Shown: piece after piece, positions 18,263 through 25,643 of the stretch
How the letters are laid out: every line of letters begins with the position of its first letter
Numbering within the stretch: position 1 is the stretch's first letter
Origin: Nitrosococcus wardiae
GTDB lineage: Bacteria > Pseudomonadota > Gammaproteobacteria > Nitrosococcales > Nitrosococcaceae
DNA length: 64,000 nt
Assembly: GCF_004421105.1 (NCBI RefSeq)
Contig: NZ_CP038033.1
Span: 205,659 to 269,658, forward strand
Direction of reading: 5' to 3'
Program-made: the position numbers and the translations under genes
Notes under the pieces: generated by a model
Databases searched by the model: none
The model's input: the letters and a program-made list of their open reading frames with translations, nothing else
Told to the model about the DNA's origin: nothing

Positions 18263-19192
18263 ATGAATAATAAAAAAATCATCGCAACCTTTGCAACGGT
18301 TGTGCCAATATTGTTTACCACTTACGCATCAGCACAATCCAACGATCAACCCCTATATGCACCCTATGAGGGCTGGCCACCCTGTGCTGTCATGGAGGCT
18401 GCAGGAGAGCAAATGCCTGATGGCCGGGTGGTCACCGGCGTTATCTGCCGATCCAATCCCTTTATTCCAGATAGCGATAAGGATGGGGTGCCAGACGATA
18501 GTGATCAATGTCCCGGTACGCCTGCTGGCGCTGAAGTAGACCAGGTGGGCTGCCCGGTAGACAGCGACAATGATGGCGCCCCAGACTATCTTGACCAATG
18601 TCCTGATACTCCAGTAGGGGTGAAGGTAGACAATGCAGGCTGCCCCCTAGACAGTGATGGCGATGGGGTACCGGATTATCTGGACCAATGCCCCGATACC
18701 CCGGCAGGCGTGGAGGTAGACAGCGCAGGCTGCTCCTTAGAAAAGGAGGTCGAAGATAGCGACGGCGATGGGGTGCCTGATGATGTCGATCAATGCCCCA
18801 ATACCCCGGCTGGCGTTGAAGTGGACGAAATGGGTTGCTCTCAACCAGTGGTGCTCAAAGGAGTCCATTTTGCATTTGATTCCGCTGCCCTTGCTCCAGA
18901 GGCGGAGAAAATCCTAAATCAGGTTGCAGAATCTCTCCAAGCTAATCCCGATATTGAGGTCATCATTGAGGGCTATACCGACAGTATTGGCAGTGCAGCC
19001 TATAACCAGCGCCTTTCCCAATTGCGCGCTGAATCGGCCATGAACTACCTAGTCTCCCAGGGCGTCGAGCAGTCGAGGTTGAAAGCGGTAGGATATGGGG
19101 AAAAACGCCCCATTGCCACCAATAGCACCAAAGAAGGCCGAGCTCAGAATCGCCGTGTTGAACTACACAAAAGAAGAGCAGGTTCAGAATAA
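18263..19192 (+). CDS. OmpA-family outer membrane/peptidoglycan-binding protein with TSP3 repeats
   Basis: 309 residues from ATG 18263, which has a strong ribosome site (GGGAGGAAA); an in-frame ATG 39 bases earlier lacks one. Signal peptide ends near TTYASA. The middle has four thrombospondin type 3 calcium-binding repeats (DSDxDGxPDxxDQCPxTPxGxxVDxxGC). The C-terminal OmpA domain (about residues 205-305; FDSAALAPEA, GYTDSIGSAAYNQRLS, NRRVEL) binds peptidoglycan. No N-terminal beta-barrel, so it is probably periplasmic and wall-bound rather than a porin. Confidence 0.9.
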   Translation: MNNKKIIATFATVVPILFTTYASAQSNDQPLYAPYEGWPPCAVMEAAGEQMPDGRVVTGVICRSNPFIPDSDKDGVPDDSDQCPGTPAGAEVDQVGCPVDSDNDGAPDYLDQCPDTPVGVKVDNAGCPLDSDGDGVPDYLDQCPDTPAGVEVDSAGCSLEKEVEDSDGDGVPDDVDQCPNTPAGVEVDEMGCSQPVVLKGVHFAFDSAALAPEAEKILNQVAESLQANPDIEVIIEGYTDSIGSAAYNQRLSQLRAESAMNYLVSQGVEQSRLKAVGYGEKRPIATNSTKEGRAQNRRVELHKRRAGSE

Positions 19193-19231
19193 ATTCCTGC
19201 TGATGGCGATGATTTAATTACTTAAGCAATC

Positions 19232-19262
19232 GATGAGGGCTTTTTGGCCCTCATCTTTGTTT
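19232..19262 (+). terminator. Rho-independent terminator after the OmpA-family gene
   Basis: GATGAGGGC (19232-19240), loop TTTTTG, GCCCTCATC (19247-19255) form a perfect 9-base-pair stem, followed by TTTGTTT. It lies 40 bases after the OmpA-family stop codon and separates it from the MATE gene. Confidence 0.9.
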
Positions 19263-19364
19263 AAAAGGAGCCTTTTATTCTTCTCTCAGTTGGTTCGTGG
19301 GTTAGGTTGTGGTAACGTTATCTCTCCTTACACCCTACCCACTCCCTAGTCACGATAAACAATC

Positions 19365-20720
19365 ATGGCGGTGGCAAAGCACGCGGACTCGGCGCAACAG
19401 CCCCTAGAGTTCCTTCCTCCTATCGGTCTTCGACCGCTTCTTGCTCTTGCCATTCCCAGTGCTGTTTTCGCTTTTCTCACCAACGGTTTTCGGATCGTTG
19501 ACCAATACTTTATTCAAGACGTGTCCGTTGAGGCTCAAGCAGCCATCGGCTCCTCTGCCTTTGTTCTTATTTTTACCTATGCCACCTTTGAGGTGTTTGC
19601 GGCAGGGGCGGGTCCTCTTATCGCCCGGGCGACGGGTGCCAACGATCCGCTAGCTCGTCGAACATTGCTCGGCGAAGCCATCTACGGCGCCCTCCTCCTG
19701 ACCATGCTTTTAATGATCCTGGGGACCCTGGGGGCACCGATGATTACCCATACCTTGGGTCTTGAGGGCCAATCAGCCATCGATTGCACTCGCTATCTTC
19801 GTACCCTTTTTCTAACGGTACTGCCCCTGGTGCTGACCCCCTTAGTCGACCAAACTTTTATTAGCATGGGCTCGGCCCGACCACCATTGCTACTCCATAC
19901 CCTCTCCCTCGGCCTGAATATCCTCTTGACCCCCCTTCTCATCCATGAGGCGGGACTTGGCATTATCGGTGCCGCCCTAGCTTCCAATATTGCCCGTGGC
20001 ATTGGGGTTGGCATTGGCTTGATAGTGCTCAAGCGGATGACAGGATTAACCTTCGAAGATCTCAAACCCCGAGGACAGCTTCGCCGGATCATGCGCATCG
20101 GCACCCCCATGGCGCTAGGAACGGCCTTTTTTGCCATTGTCTATTGGGGACTGCTGAAAACTTCCGTCTCGCCACTGGGGACTCATGTCAACGCGACTCT
20201 AGGGATTGGCTTTTCTGCCCTGGAGGGGTGCACTTGGCCCCTCTTCCATGGACTCTCCCTCGGCGCCGCCTCTCTCGCCGGCCGGTACCTGGGAGCCCAC
20301 CGGCCCGATCTTGCCCGCCGAACCTTCCACACGGCGCTGCCCCTCGCCACCCTACTGGGCCTCGCGGCTTCCCTAATATTTTTCTTTGCGGGTGAAGCAC
20401 TGACCGCCCTTTTTACCGACGACATCGCCGTTCATCGGGCGGCAACGGAGTATGCGGTGATCCTGGCCGCCTCTCAACTTTTTTTGGCCTGGGAAGCTTT
20501 GAGTGAAGGTATTCTCGCCGGCGCCGGCGATACTCGGACGGTATTTTGGTACAGCACCCCTTTCAACCTGATTCGAGTCCCACTGGCTTGGTTATTTGCT
20601 TTTCCCCTGGGCTTTGAAGCCTCTGGGATCTGGTGGGCCATCAACGTCACCACCTATGCCAAGGCGCTATTCAAAGGGTGGGCTGTGTGGCAAGGACGAT
20701 GGACAACGATTGAGCCTTGA
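19365..20720 (+). CDS. MATE family efflux transporter
   Basis: Inner-membrane multidrug/toxic compound exporter of the MatE superfamily. 451 residues, about twelve hydrophobic segments in two related halves, typical length. FRIVDQYFIQDVSVEAQAAIG near the N-terminus and AGAGPLIARATGANDPLARR after the second helix are MatE signatures; the second half repeats the pattern (LEGCTWPLFHGLSLGAASLAGRYLGA). Substrate unknown. Stands alone between two terminator-like hairpins. Confidence 0.88.
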   Translation: MAVAKHADSAQQPLEFLPPIGLRPLLALAIPSAVFAFLTNGFRIVDQYFIQDVSVEAQAAIGSSAFVLIFTYATFEVFAAGAGPLIARATGANDPLARRTLLGEAIYGALLLTMLLMILGTLGAPMITHTLGLEGQSAIDCTRYLRTLFLTVLPLVLTPLVDQTFISMGSARPPLLLHTLSLGLNILLTPLLIHEAGLGIIGAALASNIARGIGVGIGLIVLKRMTGLTFEDLKPRGQLRRIMRIGTPMALGTAFFAIVYWGLLKTSVSPLGTHVNATLGIGFSALEGCTWPLFHGLSLGAASLAGRYLGAHRPDLARRTFHTALPLATLLGLAASLIFFFAGEALTALFTDDIAVHRAATEYAVILAASQLFLAWEALSEGILAGAGDTRTVFWYSTPFNLIRVPLAWLFAFPLGFEASGIWWAINVTTYAKALFKGWAVWQGRWTTIEP

Positions 20721-20743
20721 TGCTGAGGGGGAATAATAATCAA

Positions 20744-20770
20744 GCCGGTCGGCTCCCTGAACCGACCGGC
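20744..20770. terminator. Hairpin between convergent MATE and PepSY genes
   Basis: GCCGGTCGG (20744-20752) and CCGACCGGC (20762-20770) form a perfect 9-base-pair GC-rich stem with a 9-base loop, placed between two convergent stop codons. The flanks are AT-rich but have no long T-run, so a bidirectional terminator is likely rather than certain. Confidence 0.65.
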
Positions 20771-20778
20771 CAATCGAT

Positions 20779-21075
20779 TTAGGATTCCGGTTCTGATTTT
20801 AGCTTCTTACCGGTAGAAGCGTCGTAATAAATTTCCCACTCCTTGCCATCCTTGTCCTTAACCTTGACTTCCCAGACCATTTTCCCTTCCTCTTTTTCTC
20901 GCTCAACCTCAATGATTTCACCAGGATAGTCAGCTCGGACCTTTTCAATGATTTGCTCTATGGTGAGAAAATTTTCAGCCCCCCGGGTAGATTGCTGTCC
21001 ATAGGACTGGGACCCCATACCCAAGGTTGCCAGACCAACGAAAGCAGCCAGGGAGGTTAATTTATTGCCCTTCAT
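20779..21075 (-). CDS. Exported PepSY domain protein
   Basis: 98 residues from ATG 21075, preceded by ribosome site AGGAG; an upstream in-frame ATG at 21159 gives a poorly compatible extension. Signal peptide ends around SQSYGQ. The rest is one PepSY-like domain: an amphipathic helix (IEQIIEKVRADYPG), then EVEREKEEGKMVWEVKVKDK and DGKEWEIYYDASTGKKL. Such proteins act in the periplasm, and some inhibit proteases, but the role here is unknown. Confidence 0.7.
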   Translation of the reverse strand: MKGNKLTSLAAFVGLATLGMGSQSYGQQSTRGAENFLTIEQIIEKVRADYPGEIIEVEREKEEGKMVWEVKVKDKDGKEWEIYYDASTGKKLKSEPES

Positions 21076-21550
21076 TATGGTCTTACTCCTGTAGTAGTCA
21101 GCCATACATCGCAATACGCTCCACCCTATGGGGCGAAGCTTTATACCCTTAATAGGCATAGCATTTCCCTTAGAGGAAAGATACGGTCAGATTGAAAAAT
21201 TAAGGTCCTGCTAAATCAATATTCCTATCTCGTTTATTCGGAAAACGCTATAATTAACACCCTCCATGCCTGCATCCGGCTTTCCCACCCATTATTCTTA
21301 ATTTACTAATTTTCAACTTTGGATTCTCTGCAAGCTACGAAGGGGAGGCGGAGGGCGGCTAAATCTATCTGCTTTCTTATTTAAACGATTTCCGGAACAG
21401 AGGCCTCCTTCTTATCCCCCCTCCCTTGGAGGGAGGGGGTTAGGGGGAGGGGGAAATATTGACCTTAGCACTGAAGATAATTCCTGAACATGAAATTAAT
21501 CTGAATGAGAGTAGCTGCCCACTACACAACAGGCATCAAACACCATCCAT
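21076..21550. other. Intergenic region with a G-rich palindrome
   Basis: 475 bases between two minus-strand genes. The left part holds the PepSY gene's leader. The middle (21240-21320) is AT-rich. From 21416 to 21453 there is a C/G-rich palindrome described separately. I see no frame or RNA gene I can support. Confidence 0.4.
21416..21453. repeat. G-rich palindromic element with quadruplex potential
   Basis: CCCCCTCCC (17-25 of the 21400 block) pairs with GGGAGGGGG (21431-21439) around loop TTGGA, and is followed by TTAGGGGGAGGGGG. The strand 21431-21453 has four or more G-runs with short spacers, the pattern of a G-quadruplex. It looks like one copy of a dispersed repeat; other copies are not in this window. 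Confidence 0.55.
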
Positions 21551-22051
21551 TTAACCTGTCACACTCCACAACGCTGCATAGCGGGCACACTTCCCCATAG
21601 TAATGAAAACGAGTGCCAGAAGAAAATTTAAGCGCAGCCAGCCGGCGACAAAACATAGCGGATCGCCAATCACAGGGACCCAAGACCAAAGTAAGCTGAG
21701 AGGGCCATATTTATGAAGCCAGCGGGAAGCCCGCTGGTGGGAAGGTTTCTCCAACGCCCGCATGGGATAGCGTCGCGCCAGGAGCCGGCCCATCCCCAGG
21801 GTCACCATGCCCCCCAAAGTGTTGCCGAGAGTGGCTACCCCAATCAACAACGAAGGAGAATGGACATTTTGTGCTGCCAATAAGGCAAAAACCACCTCTG
21901 AGCCTCCTGGCAGCAACGTTGCCGCCAAAAAGCTACTCCCAAAGAGACTCCAAAGATCTAAATGAACTGGAAAATTCAATATAAGGATTCTCGCCGATTC
22001 AATTTTATGACGTGGGGCCGTCAAATCCCTCTTGATGCAGCGCATCAACAC
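21551..22051 (-). CDS. YqaA/DedA-like (VTT domain) inner-membrane protein
   Basis: Small SNARE-associated/VTT-domain membrane protein resembling E. coli YqaA. The core begins LWSLFGSSFLAATLLPGGSEVV and continues GNTLGGMVTLGMGR, a soluble loop with WLHKYGPLSLLWSWVPVIGDPLCFVAGWLR, and a last helix. 166 residues as opened, but the first ~30 have no counterpart in YqaA, so the true start may be a later TTG. Function of YqaA itself is unclear; relatives act in lipid transport or membrane homeostasis. Confidence 0.75.
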   Translation of the reverse strand: MLMRCIKRDLTAPRHKIESARILILNFPVHLDLWSLFGSSFLAATLLPGGSEVVFALLAAQNVHSPSLLIGVATLGNTLGGMVTLGMGRLLARRYPMRALEKPSHQRASRWLHKYGPLSLLWSWVPVIGDPLCFVAGWLRLNFLLALVFITMGKCARYAALWSVTG

Positions 22052-22080
22052 CCAAGAAGCACCAAAACTCGGGTAATGGC

Positions 22081-22109
22081 TTGACGAAACCCTATTAGCT
22101 AACTAATAT
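22081..22109 (+). promoter_or_regulatory. Promoter with embedded operator for the Phd/PIN toxin-antitoxin pair
   Basis: TTGACG (22081-22086), a 17-base spacer and TAATAT (22104-22109) form a near-consensus sigma-70 promoter. TATTAG-CTAA-CTAATA (22093-22108) is an inverted repeat filling the spacer and -10, as expected for autorepression by the antitoxin. Transcription would start near 22116, 24 bases before the antitoxin ATG. Confidence 0.7.
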
Positions 22110-22139
22110 GACTAAGCACAGTCTGGTGAAGTTCCCTGC

Positions 22140-22364
22140 ATGATTCAAGTTAACATACACGAAGCCAAAACCCATCTTTCAAAGTTACTCCAAAAGGTCC
22201 TGGAGGGGGAAGAAGTGGTCATCGCCAAAGACAATCAGCCTATCGCCAAGCTCGTCTTGTTCGAGGAACAAAAGCCCAAACGCCGCCTTGGAAGGGCGCG
22301 GGGACTCATTCGCATCCATCCTGATTTCGATGCCCCCATTGAGGATCTCGAGGATTATATGTAG
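22140..22364 (+). CDS. Type II antitoxin, Phd/YefM family
   Basis: 74 residues. The N-terminal Phd/YefM fold that binds DNA is clear (MIQVNIHEAKTHLSKLLQKV, then EEVVIAKDNQPIAKLVLF); the C-terminus is an extended toxin-binding tail. Its stop TAG overlaps the GTG start of the PIN toxin gene, and a promoter with an internal palindrome lies just upstream, so it probably represses its own operon together with the toxin. Confidence 0.9.
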   Translation: MIQVNIHEAKTHLSKLLQKVLEGEEVVIAKDNQPIAKLVLFEEQKPKRRLGRARGLIRIHPDFDAPIEDLEDYM

Positions 22365-22753
22365 TGCGAACTCTGCTAGATACCCATGTCTTTTTATGGC
22401 TCCTGACGGAAGATCCCAGACTTTCACCAACCGCACGCCGCCTCTTTCTGGATGAAGAAAACCAACTTTTTCTGAGTATGGCTAGCGTCTGGGAAATAGC
22501 AATCAAAACCAGCCTAGGGCGTCTAGAGTTCATGGAGCCCATTGAAGATCTCTTGCCCCGCGAACTGAGATTAAATGGAATTCACCTGCTACCCATTGAA
22601 ATAGGGCATGCATTGAAGTTAGCACGGCTTCCCTTTCACCACCGAGACCCCTTCGACAGGCTGCTGGTTGCGCAAAGCCTAGCCGAAAACCTGCCACTCC
22701 TAAGCGCCGATAATCACTTAGATGCTTACCCTATCAAGCGGTTCTGGCAATAA
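22364..22753 (+). CDS. Type II toxin, PIN domain ribonuclease (VapC-like)
   Basis: 129 residues, a complete PIN domain. Acidic metal-binding residues: D6 in LLDTHVFLWLL, the glutamate in SVWEIAIKTSLG, and the aspartates in HHRDPFDRLLVAQS and LLSADNHLD. Predicted Mg-dependent endoribonuclease, held inactive by the Phd-like protein upstream. The start is GTG within TAGTG at the antitoxin stop, so translation is coupled. Type with W/H/RDPFDR is the common 'PIN_VapC4-5/Sll0205-like' group. Confidence 0.9.
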   Translation: MRTLLDTHVFLWLLTEDPRLSPTARRLFLDEENQLFLSMASVWEIAIKTSLGRLEFMEPIEDLLPRELRLNGIHLLPIEIGHALKLARLPFHHRDPFDRLLVAQSLAENLPLLSADNHLDAYPIKRFWQ

Positions 22754-22771
22754 GTTCCATTTTCTCCATCT

Positions 22772-22831
22772 CTAGCGCCCGATATTTTTCAAATCCGCTT
22801 TCGCCCGTGGTGTAATCCTGTAACCGGACAT
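22772..22831 (-). pseudogene. parE: Truncated parE toxin gene
   Basis: An ATG overlaps the parD stop as TGATG, the normal parD-parE junction. It reads MSGYRITPRAKADLKNIGR and then meets TAG. These 19 residues match the start of ParE/RelE-superfamily toxins closely. The remaining ~80 codons are missing; 20 bases further on lies the end of the oppositely oriented PIN toxin gene. The toxin was evidently lost by a deletion or rearrangement between the two TA loci. Confidence 0.8.
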
Positions 22832-23094
22832 CAGATTTCCCGATCTAACTCGGAGATTACCGCCTCAATGGAATAGTTTTCGACAAACTCACCGCACTGC
22901 GCCTGCGCCTCCCCTTGCCCTAAGTATGCCCGCAGCGCGTCCAGCTTGCTTCTCCTCTCTTCCAGCAAGCGCAGCGCATCGCGCACGACTTCACTGGCGG
23001 AACCGTAGCGCCCGCTTGCCATTTCGTTCTTGATGACCTTGGTCGCCCGCAGAAGATCTTCATCCAGGTAAACCGTCGTTTTCTTTTTTCCCAT
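22831..23094 (-). CDS. parD: Antitoxin of the ParD family (orphan)
   Basis: 87 residues. N-terminal ribbon-helix-helix domain (KKTTVYLDEDLLRATKVIKNEMASGRYGSASEVVRDALRLLEE), then a toxin-binding C-terminal tail. Its partner toxin survives only as a 19-codon stub directly downstream, so this antitoxin is an orphan unless it pairs with a toxin elsewhere. It may still repress its own promoter or protect against a related ParE. Confidence 0.88.
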   Translation of the reverse strand: MGKKKTTVYLDEDLLRATKVIKNEMASGRYGSASEVVRDALRLLEERRSKLDALRAYLGQGEAQAQCGEFVENYSIEAVISELDREI

Positions 23095-23192
23095 TTTTCA
23101 ACTTTAAACAGAACAAAGGTCAAACTCTTGTATCCTAGCTTCTCGGATTTCGATGCAAATGGCCTCGTGGGACATTTCAAAAAGCGCCGTAG

Positions 23193-23218
23193 GCCGGATT
23201 AAGCATAGTGTATCCGGC
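23193..23218. repeat. REP-like palindrome
   Basis: GCCGGAT (23193-23199) and ATCCGGC (23212-23218) are inverted copies with a 12-base centre, preceded by GTAG. The arrangement GTAGGCCGGAT...ATCCGGC is like enterobacterial REP sequences. No RAYT transposase is in the window. Confidence 0.5.
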
Positions 23219-23235
23219 AAAATATGGATGGCACC

Positions 23236-23319
23236 TCAGTTCGACATAACCCTGTGAACAAACTCATCCTATACCCGATTCAGCGCAACGGAAATAACCC
23301 TTCCCTTATGTCGAACTGA
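23236..23319. repeat. Perfect 14-base inverted repeat pair (MITE-like)
   Basis: TCAGTTCGACATAA at 23236-23249 and its exact reverse complement at 23306-23319 flank 56 bases without coding potential. The total of 84 bases fits a miniature inverted-repeat element or the paired ends left by a deleted insertion sequence. No target-site duplication is obvious. Confidence 0.5.
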
Positions 23320-23357
23320 CATTTAGCCAAGGCTATCGATTGCTCTGTAACCTTGTA

Positions 23358-23387
23358 GGTATTACAATTTTTTAATTAAGTAATACC
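23358..23387 (+). promoter_or_regulatory. Operator-like palindrome of the AbrB/PIN pair
   Basis: GGTATTAC (23358-23365) and GTAATACC (23380-23387) are perfect inverted repeats around an AT-rich 14-base centre, 16 bases before the antitoxin ATG. It probably covers the promoter and is the binding site of the AbrB-fold antitoxin. Confidence 0.6.
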
Positions 23388-23402
23388 CTGTGGGAATTTG
23401 CC

Positions 23403-23672
23403 ATGGCAACGACACTTACCAGTAAAGGCCAGGTCACGGTACCTAAGAAGATCCGTGACTATCTCGGCTTGCATCCCGGATCGGCGGTCGATTTTTCATT
23501 GGGACCGAACGGCGAGGTGATCGTGCGTCCGGCAGAAGATACCGCACCAACACACCGCAAGGATCGCTTTGGCAAGCTGCGAGGTACGCTCAATACCGGC
23601 AGGACCACCGATGAATTGATGCGCTTACTGCGTGGCTACGATGCCGACATCAACGACCCCGGCCTAAAATGA
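23403..23672 (+). CDS. Type II antitoxin, AbrB/MazE (SpoVT-AbrB) family
   Basis: 89 residues. The swapped-hairpin AbrB domain is plain (TLTSKGQVTVPKKIRDYLGLHPGSAVDF...GEVIVRP), followed by a C-terminal tail (RTTDELMRLLRGYDAD) that would wrap the toxin. The ATGA overlap with the next gene couples their translation. A palindrome 16 bases upstream is the likely operator. Confidence 0.9.
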   Translation: MATTLTSKGQVTVPKKIRDYLGLHPGSAVDFSLGPNGEVIVRPAEDTAPTHRKDRFGKLRGTLNTGRTTDELMRLLRGYDADINDPGLK

Positions 23673-24070
23673 TCCTGGTCGACACCTGCGTGCTGCTCGA
23701 TGTGGTGCAAAACGATCCGAGTTGGGCGGACTGGTCACTGGCGCAACTGGAATGGGCCGCAGAACGCGGCAACCTGGTGATCAACCCAGTCGTGTATGCC
23801 GAGTTCTCGGTGTGGTATGACGACATGGAAGAACTAGAGCGAATCCTTATCGGCTTCGATACCGCCCTTGAGGAATTACCGCGGGAAGCCCTGTTCCTGG
23901 CCGGCAAGGCATTCCGGCAATACCGCGCGCGACGGGGAACACAGACCAGCGTGCTGCCGGATTTCTTTATCGGTGCCCACGCGGCGGTACGGGAAATTCT
24001 GCTGCTGACGCGGGATACTGCACGCATCCGCGCTTATTTTCCAACGGTGGCGCTGCTGGCGCCGCAATAG
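23669..24070 (+). CDS. Type II toxin, PIN domain ribonuclease
   Basis: 133 residues, PIN fold: D5 in MILVDTCVLLDV, glutamate in VVYAEFSVWYDD, and the C-terminal acidic cluster in VLPDFFIGAHAA and LLLTRDTARIRAYFP. Predicted endoribonuclease neutralised by the AbrB-type protein. Overlaps it by four bases (ATGA). Higher GC and codon use unlike the next cluster suggest a separately acquired cassette. Confidence 0.9.
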   Translation: MILVDTCVLLDVVQNDPSWADWSLAQLEWAAERGNLVINPVVYAEFSVWYDDMEELERILIGFDTALEELPREALFLAGKAFRQYRARRGTQTSVLPDFFIGAHAAVREILLLTRDTARIRAYFPTVALLAPQ

Positions 24071-24408
24071 GTCTGACCAGGGCACGATCCCCATAGCCTT
24101 TCTCTGCAAACACCGCTATAAAATCGAGTTCTATCGAATTTCAAGCGACATTCCCCAGCCATAACGTGCCAGCATAGAGGGACCACCGTTCGCTTTGGTA
24201 TCAATTATCAATCGGGTATTCAAGGTTTTTAGCCCCAGGCCGTTAATTGTGCTGTGTAAAATCTCTCAACAATTTGAGCTTTAATAGCTGGAATTAGCAC
24301 GACCTAAAGACTATTGCTCAATAGGCAATCATCACCCAAATTAGGGTTTAGGCGTATTTATGTCACAAGCGGCTATACGAAATAACAATTAAGGAGACTA
24401 CTGCTTCA
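24071..24408. other. Intergenic region before the glycan cluster
   Basis: 338 AT-rich bases containing the likely promoter and the ribosome site (AAGGAG) of the first glycosyltransferase. A 41-codon minus-strand frame (about 24140-24262, containing KANGGPSMLARYGWGMSLEIR in two blocks) has no start codon; it could be a gene remnant or chance. Nothing else supported. Confidence 0.3.
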
Positions 24409-25638
24409 ATGTCCCCTCATCTTCCGTCTCCTTCTTCACAAAAGCCGCCCCTCCGCGTCGCTGTACTCACCACTTCTTTTCCCTTAACACCCACGGCAGT
24501 GAGCGGGCCATTCGTGTTGCGCTTAGTTCAGAGTTTACCCCCTTCAGTGAAAGCGATTGTCATTACACCCAGCGGCATTGAATCGGAGCAATTACGAGCT
24601 GATGCCAATTACCAATTGCGTTGCTTCCGCTATGCCCCCCGGACCTGGCAGCAACTTGCCCATCAGCCGGGGGGCATTCCAGCAGCTTTAAAACAACGTC
24701 GAACTTTTTACCTTCTCCTACCAGTATTCCTAGGATCAATGTTCTTGACTTGTTTACGCACCGCCAGAGAGGTTGATCTCATCCATGCGAATTGGTCTGT
24801 GAACGGTATCATCGCAGGAATTGTCGGCTGGCTTACCGGAAAACCCGTCATTACCACACTTCGAGGACAAGATGTTAATCGTTCTCAGTCATCGTGGGCC
24901 TATCAACTTATACTAGGGCTTTGTATGCGCCTAAGCAACCACGTTGTGGCAGTAAGTGAATCCGTTCGATTCACGGCAGCGCAAAAATTTCCGGTCCAAA
25001 ACAATAAGCTTACCGTCATTTCTAATGGTGTCGAACAATATTTTTTAGATATCGGTGAACGACGCATACAAACAAGAACGCAAGGCCTAAGCCTTATCAC
25101 TATTTCAAGTTTAATCCCCTCAAAAGGAGTTGAACGGATTATTCAGGCAGTCAATCTATTGCAAGGTGAAATCGGCTTAAACCTCACTATTGTCGGTAGC
25201 GGCCCAGAGAAAGAAAAGTTACAAAAGCTAGCAGCCTCTTTGGGCCTGGATAAAAAAGTTTATTTCACCGGCAATGTGACGCCTGATGATATCCCCAAAT
25301 ATCTCGAAAAGGCAGATGTATTCGTTTTCGCAAGCCACAGTGAAGGACGCCCCAATGTCTTGCTAGAAGCCATGGCAGCGAGCTTGCCCATTATTGCAAC
25401 GAGCATTCCAGGCATCAAAGAAATTGTGCAAGATAAGAAAACAGGGCTTTTGTTTCCGCCGAGTGCGGTAGAAATTCTTGCAGATCAGCTACGGCGTTTA
25501 TCTCAAGACAATCATTTAAGGCAGCAACTCGTCAAAAATGCGAGGCAGTTTATTTTAGATCAAGGCCTCTTTTGGGCTCATACTGGTTCCCGCTATGCTG
25601 AACTCTACCGACAGAGCCTCATAAAACCCATTCGGTAA
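24409..25638 (+). CDS. Glycosyltransferase family 4
   Basis: 409 residues, GT-B fold. N-terminal acceptor domain starts LRVAVLTTSFPLTPTAVSGPFVLR; the C-terminal Glycos_transf_1 domain has VSNGVEQYF-type linker, SSLIPSKGVERIIQAV, and the donor-binding EX7E region (HSEGRPNVLLEAMAASLPIIAT). Retaining transferase adding a sugar to a lipid-linked or surface glycan. First gene of a forward cluster of four, five bases before the next. Ribosome site AAGGAG. Confidence 0.88.
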   Translation: MSPHLPSPSSQKPPLRVAVLTTSFPLTPTAVSGPFVLRLVQSLPPSVKAIVITPSGIESEQLRADANYQLRCFRYAPRTWQQLAHQPGGIPAALKQRRTFYLLLPVFLGSMFLTCLRTAREVDLIHANWSVNGIIAGIVGWLTGKPVITTLRGQDVNRSQSSWAYQLILGLCMRLSNHVVAVSESVRFTAAQKFPVQNNKLTVISNGVEQYFLDIGERRIQTRTQGLSLITISSLIPSKGVERIIQAVNLLQGEIGLNLTIVGSGPEKEKLQKLAASLGLDKKVYFTGNVTPDDIPKYLEKADVFVFASHSEGRPNVLLEAMAASLPIIATSIPGIKEIVQDKKTGLLFPPSAVEILADQLRRLSQDNHLRQQLVKNARQFILDQGLFWAHTGSRYAELYRQSLIKPIR

Positions 25639-25643
25639 TTCCC

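Larger units (their letters stand above)
23095..23402. other. Intergenic region with two inverted repeats
   Basis: About 310 bases between divergent parD and the AbrB-type antitoxin gene. It contains a REP-like palindrome (23193-23218), a 14-base perfect inverted repeat (23236-23249 / 23306-23319) and, near its right end, the operator-like palindrome of the AbrB/PIN operon. Confidence 0.6.
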
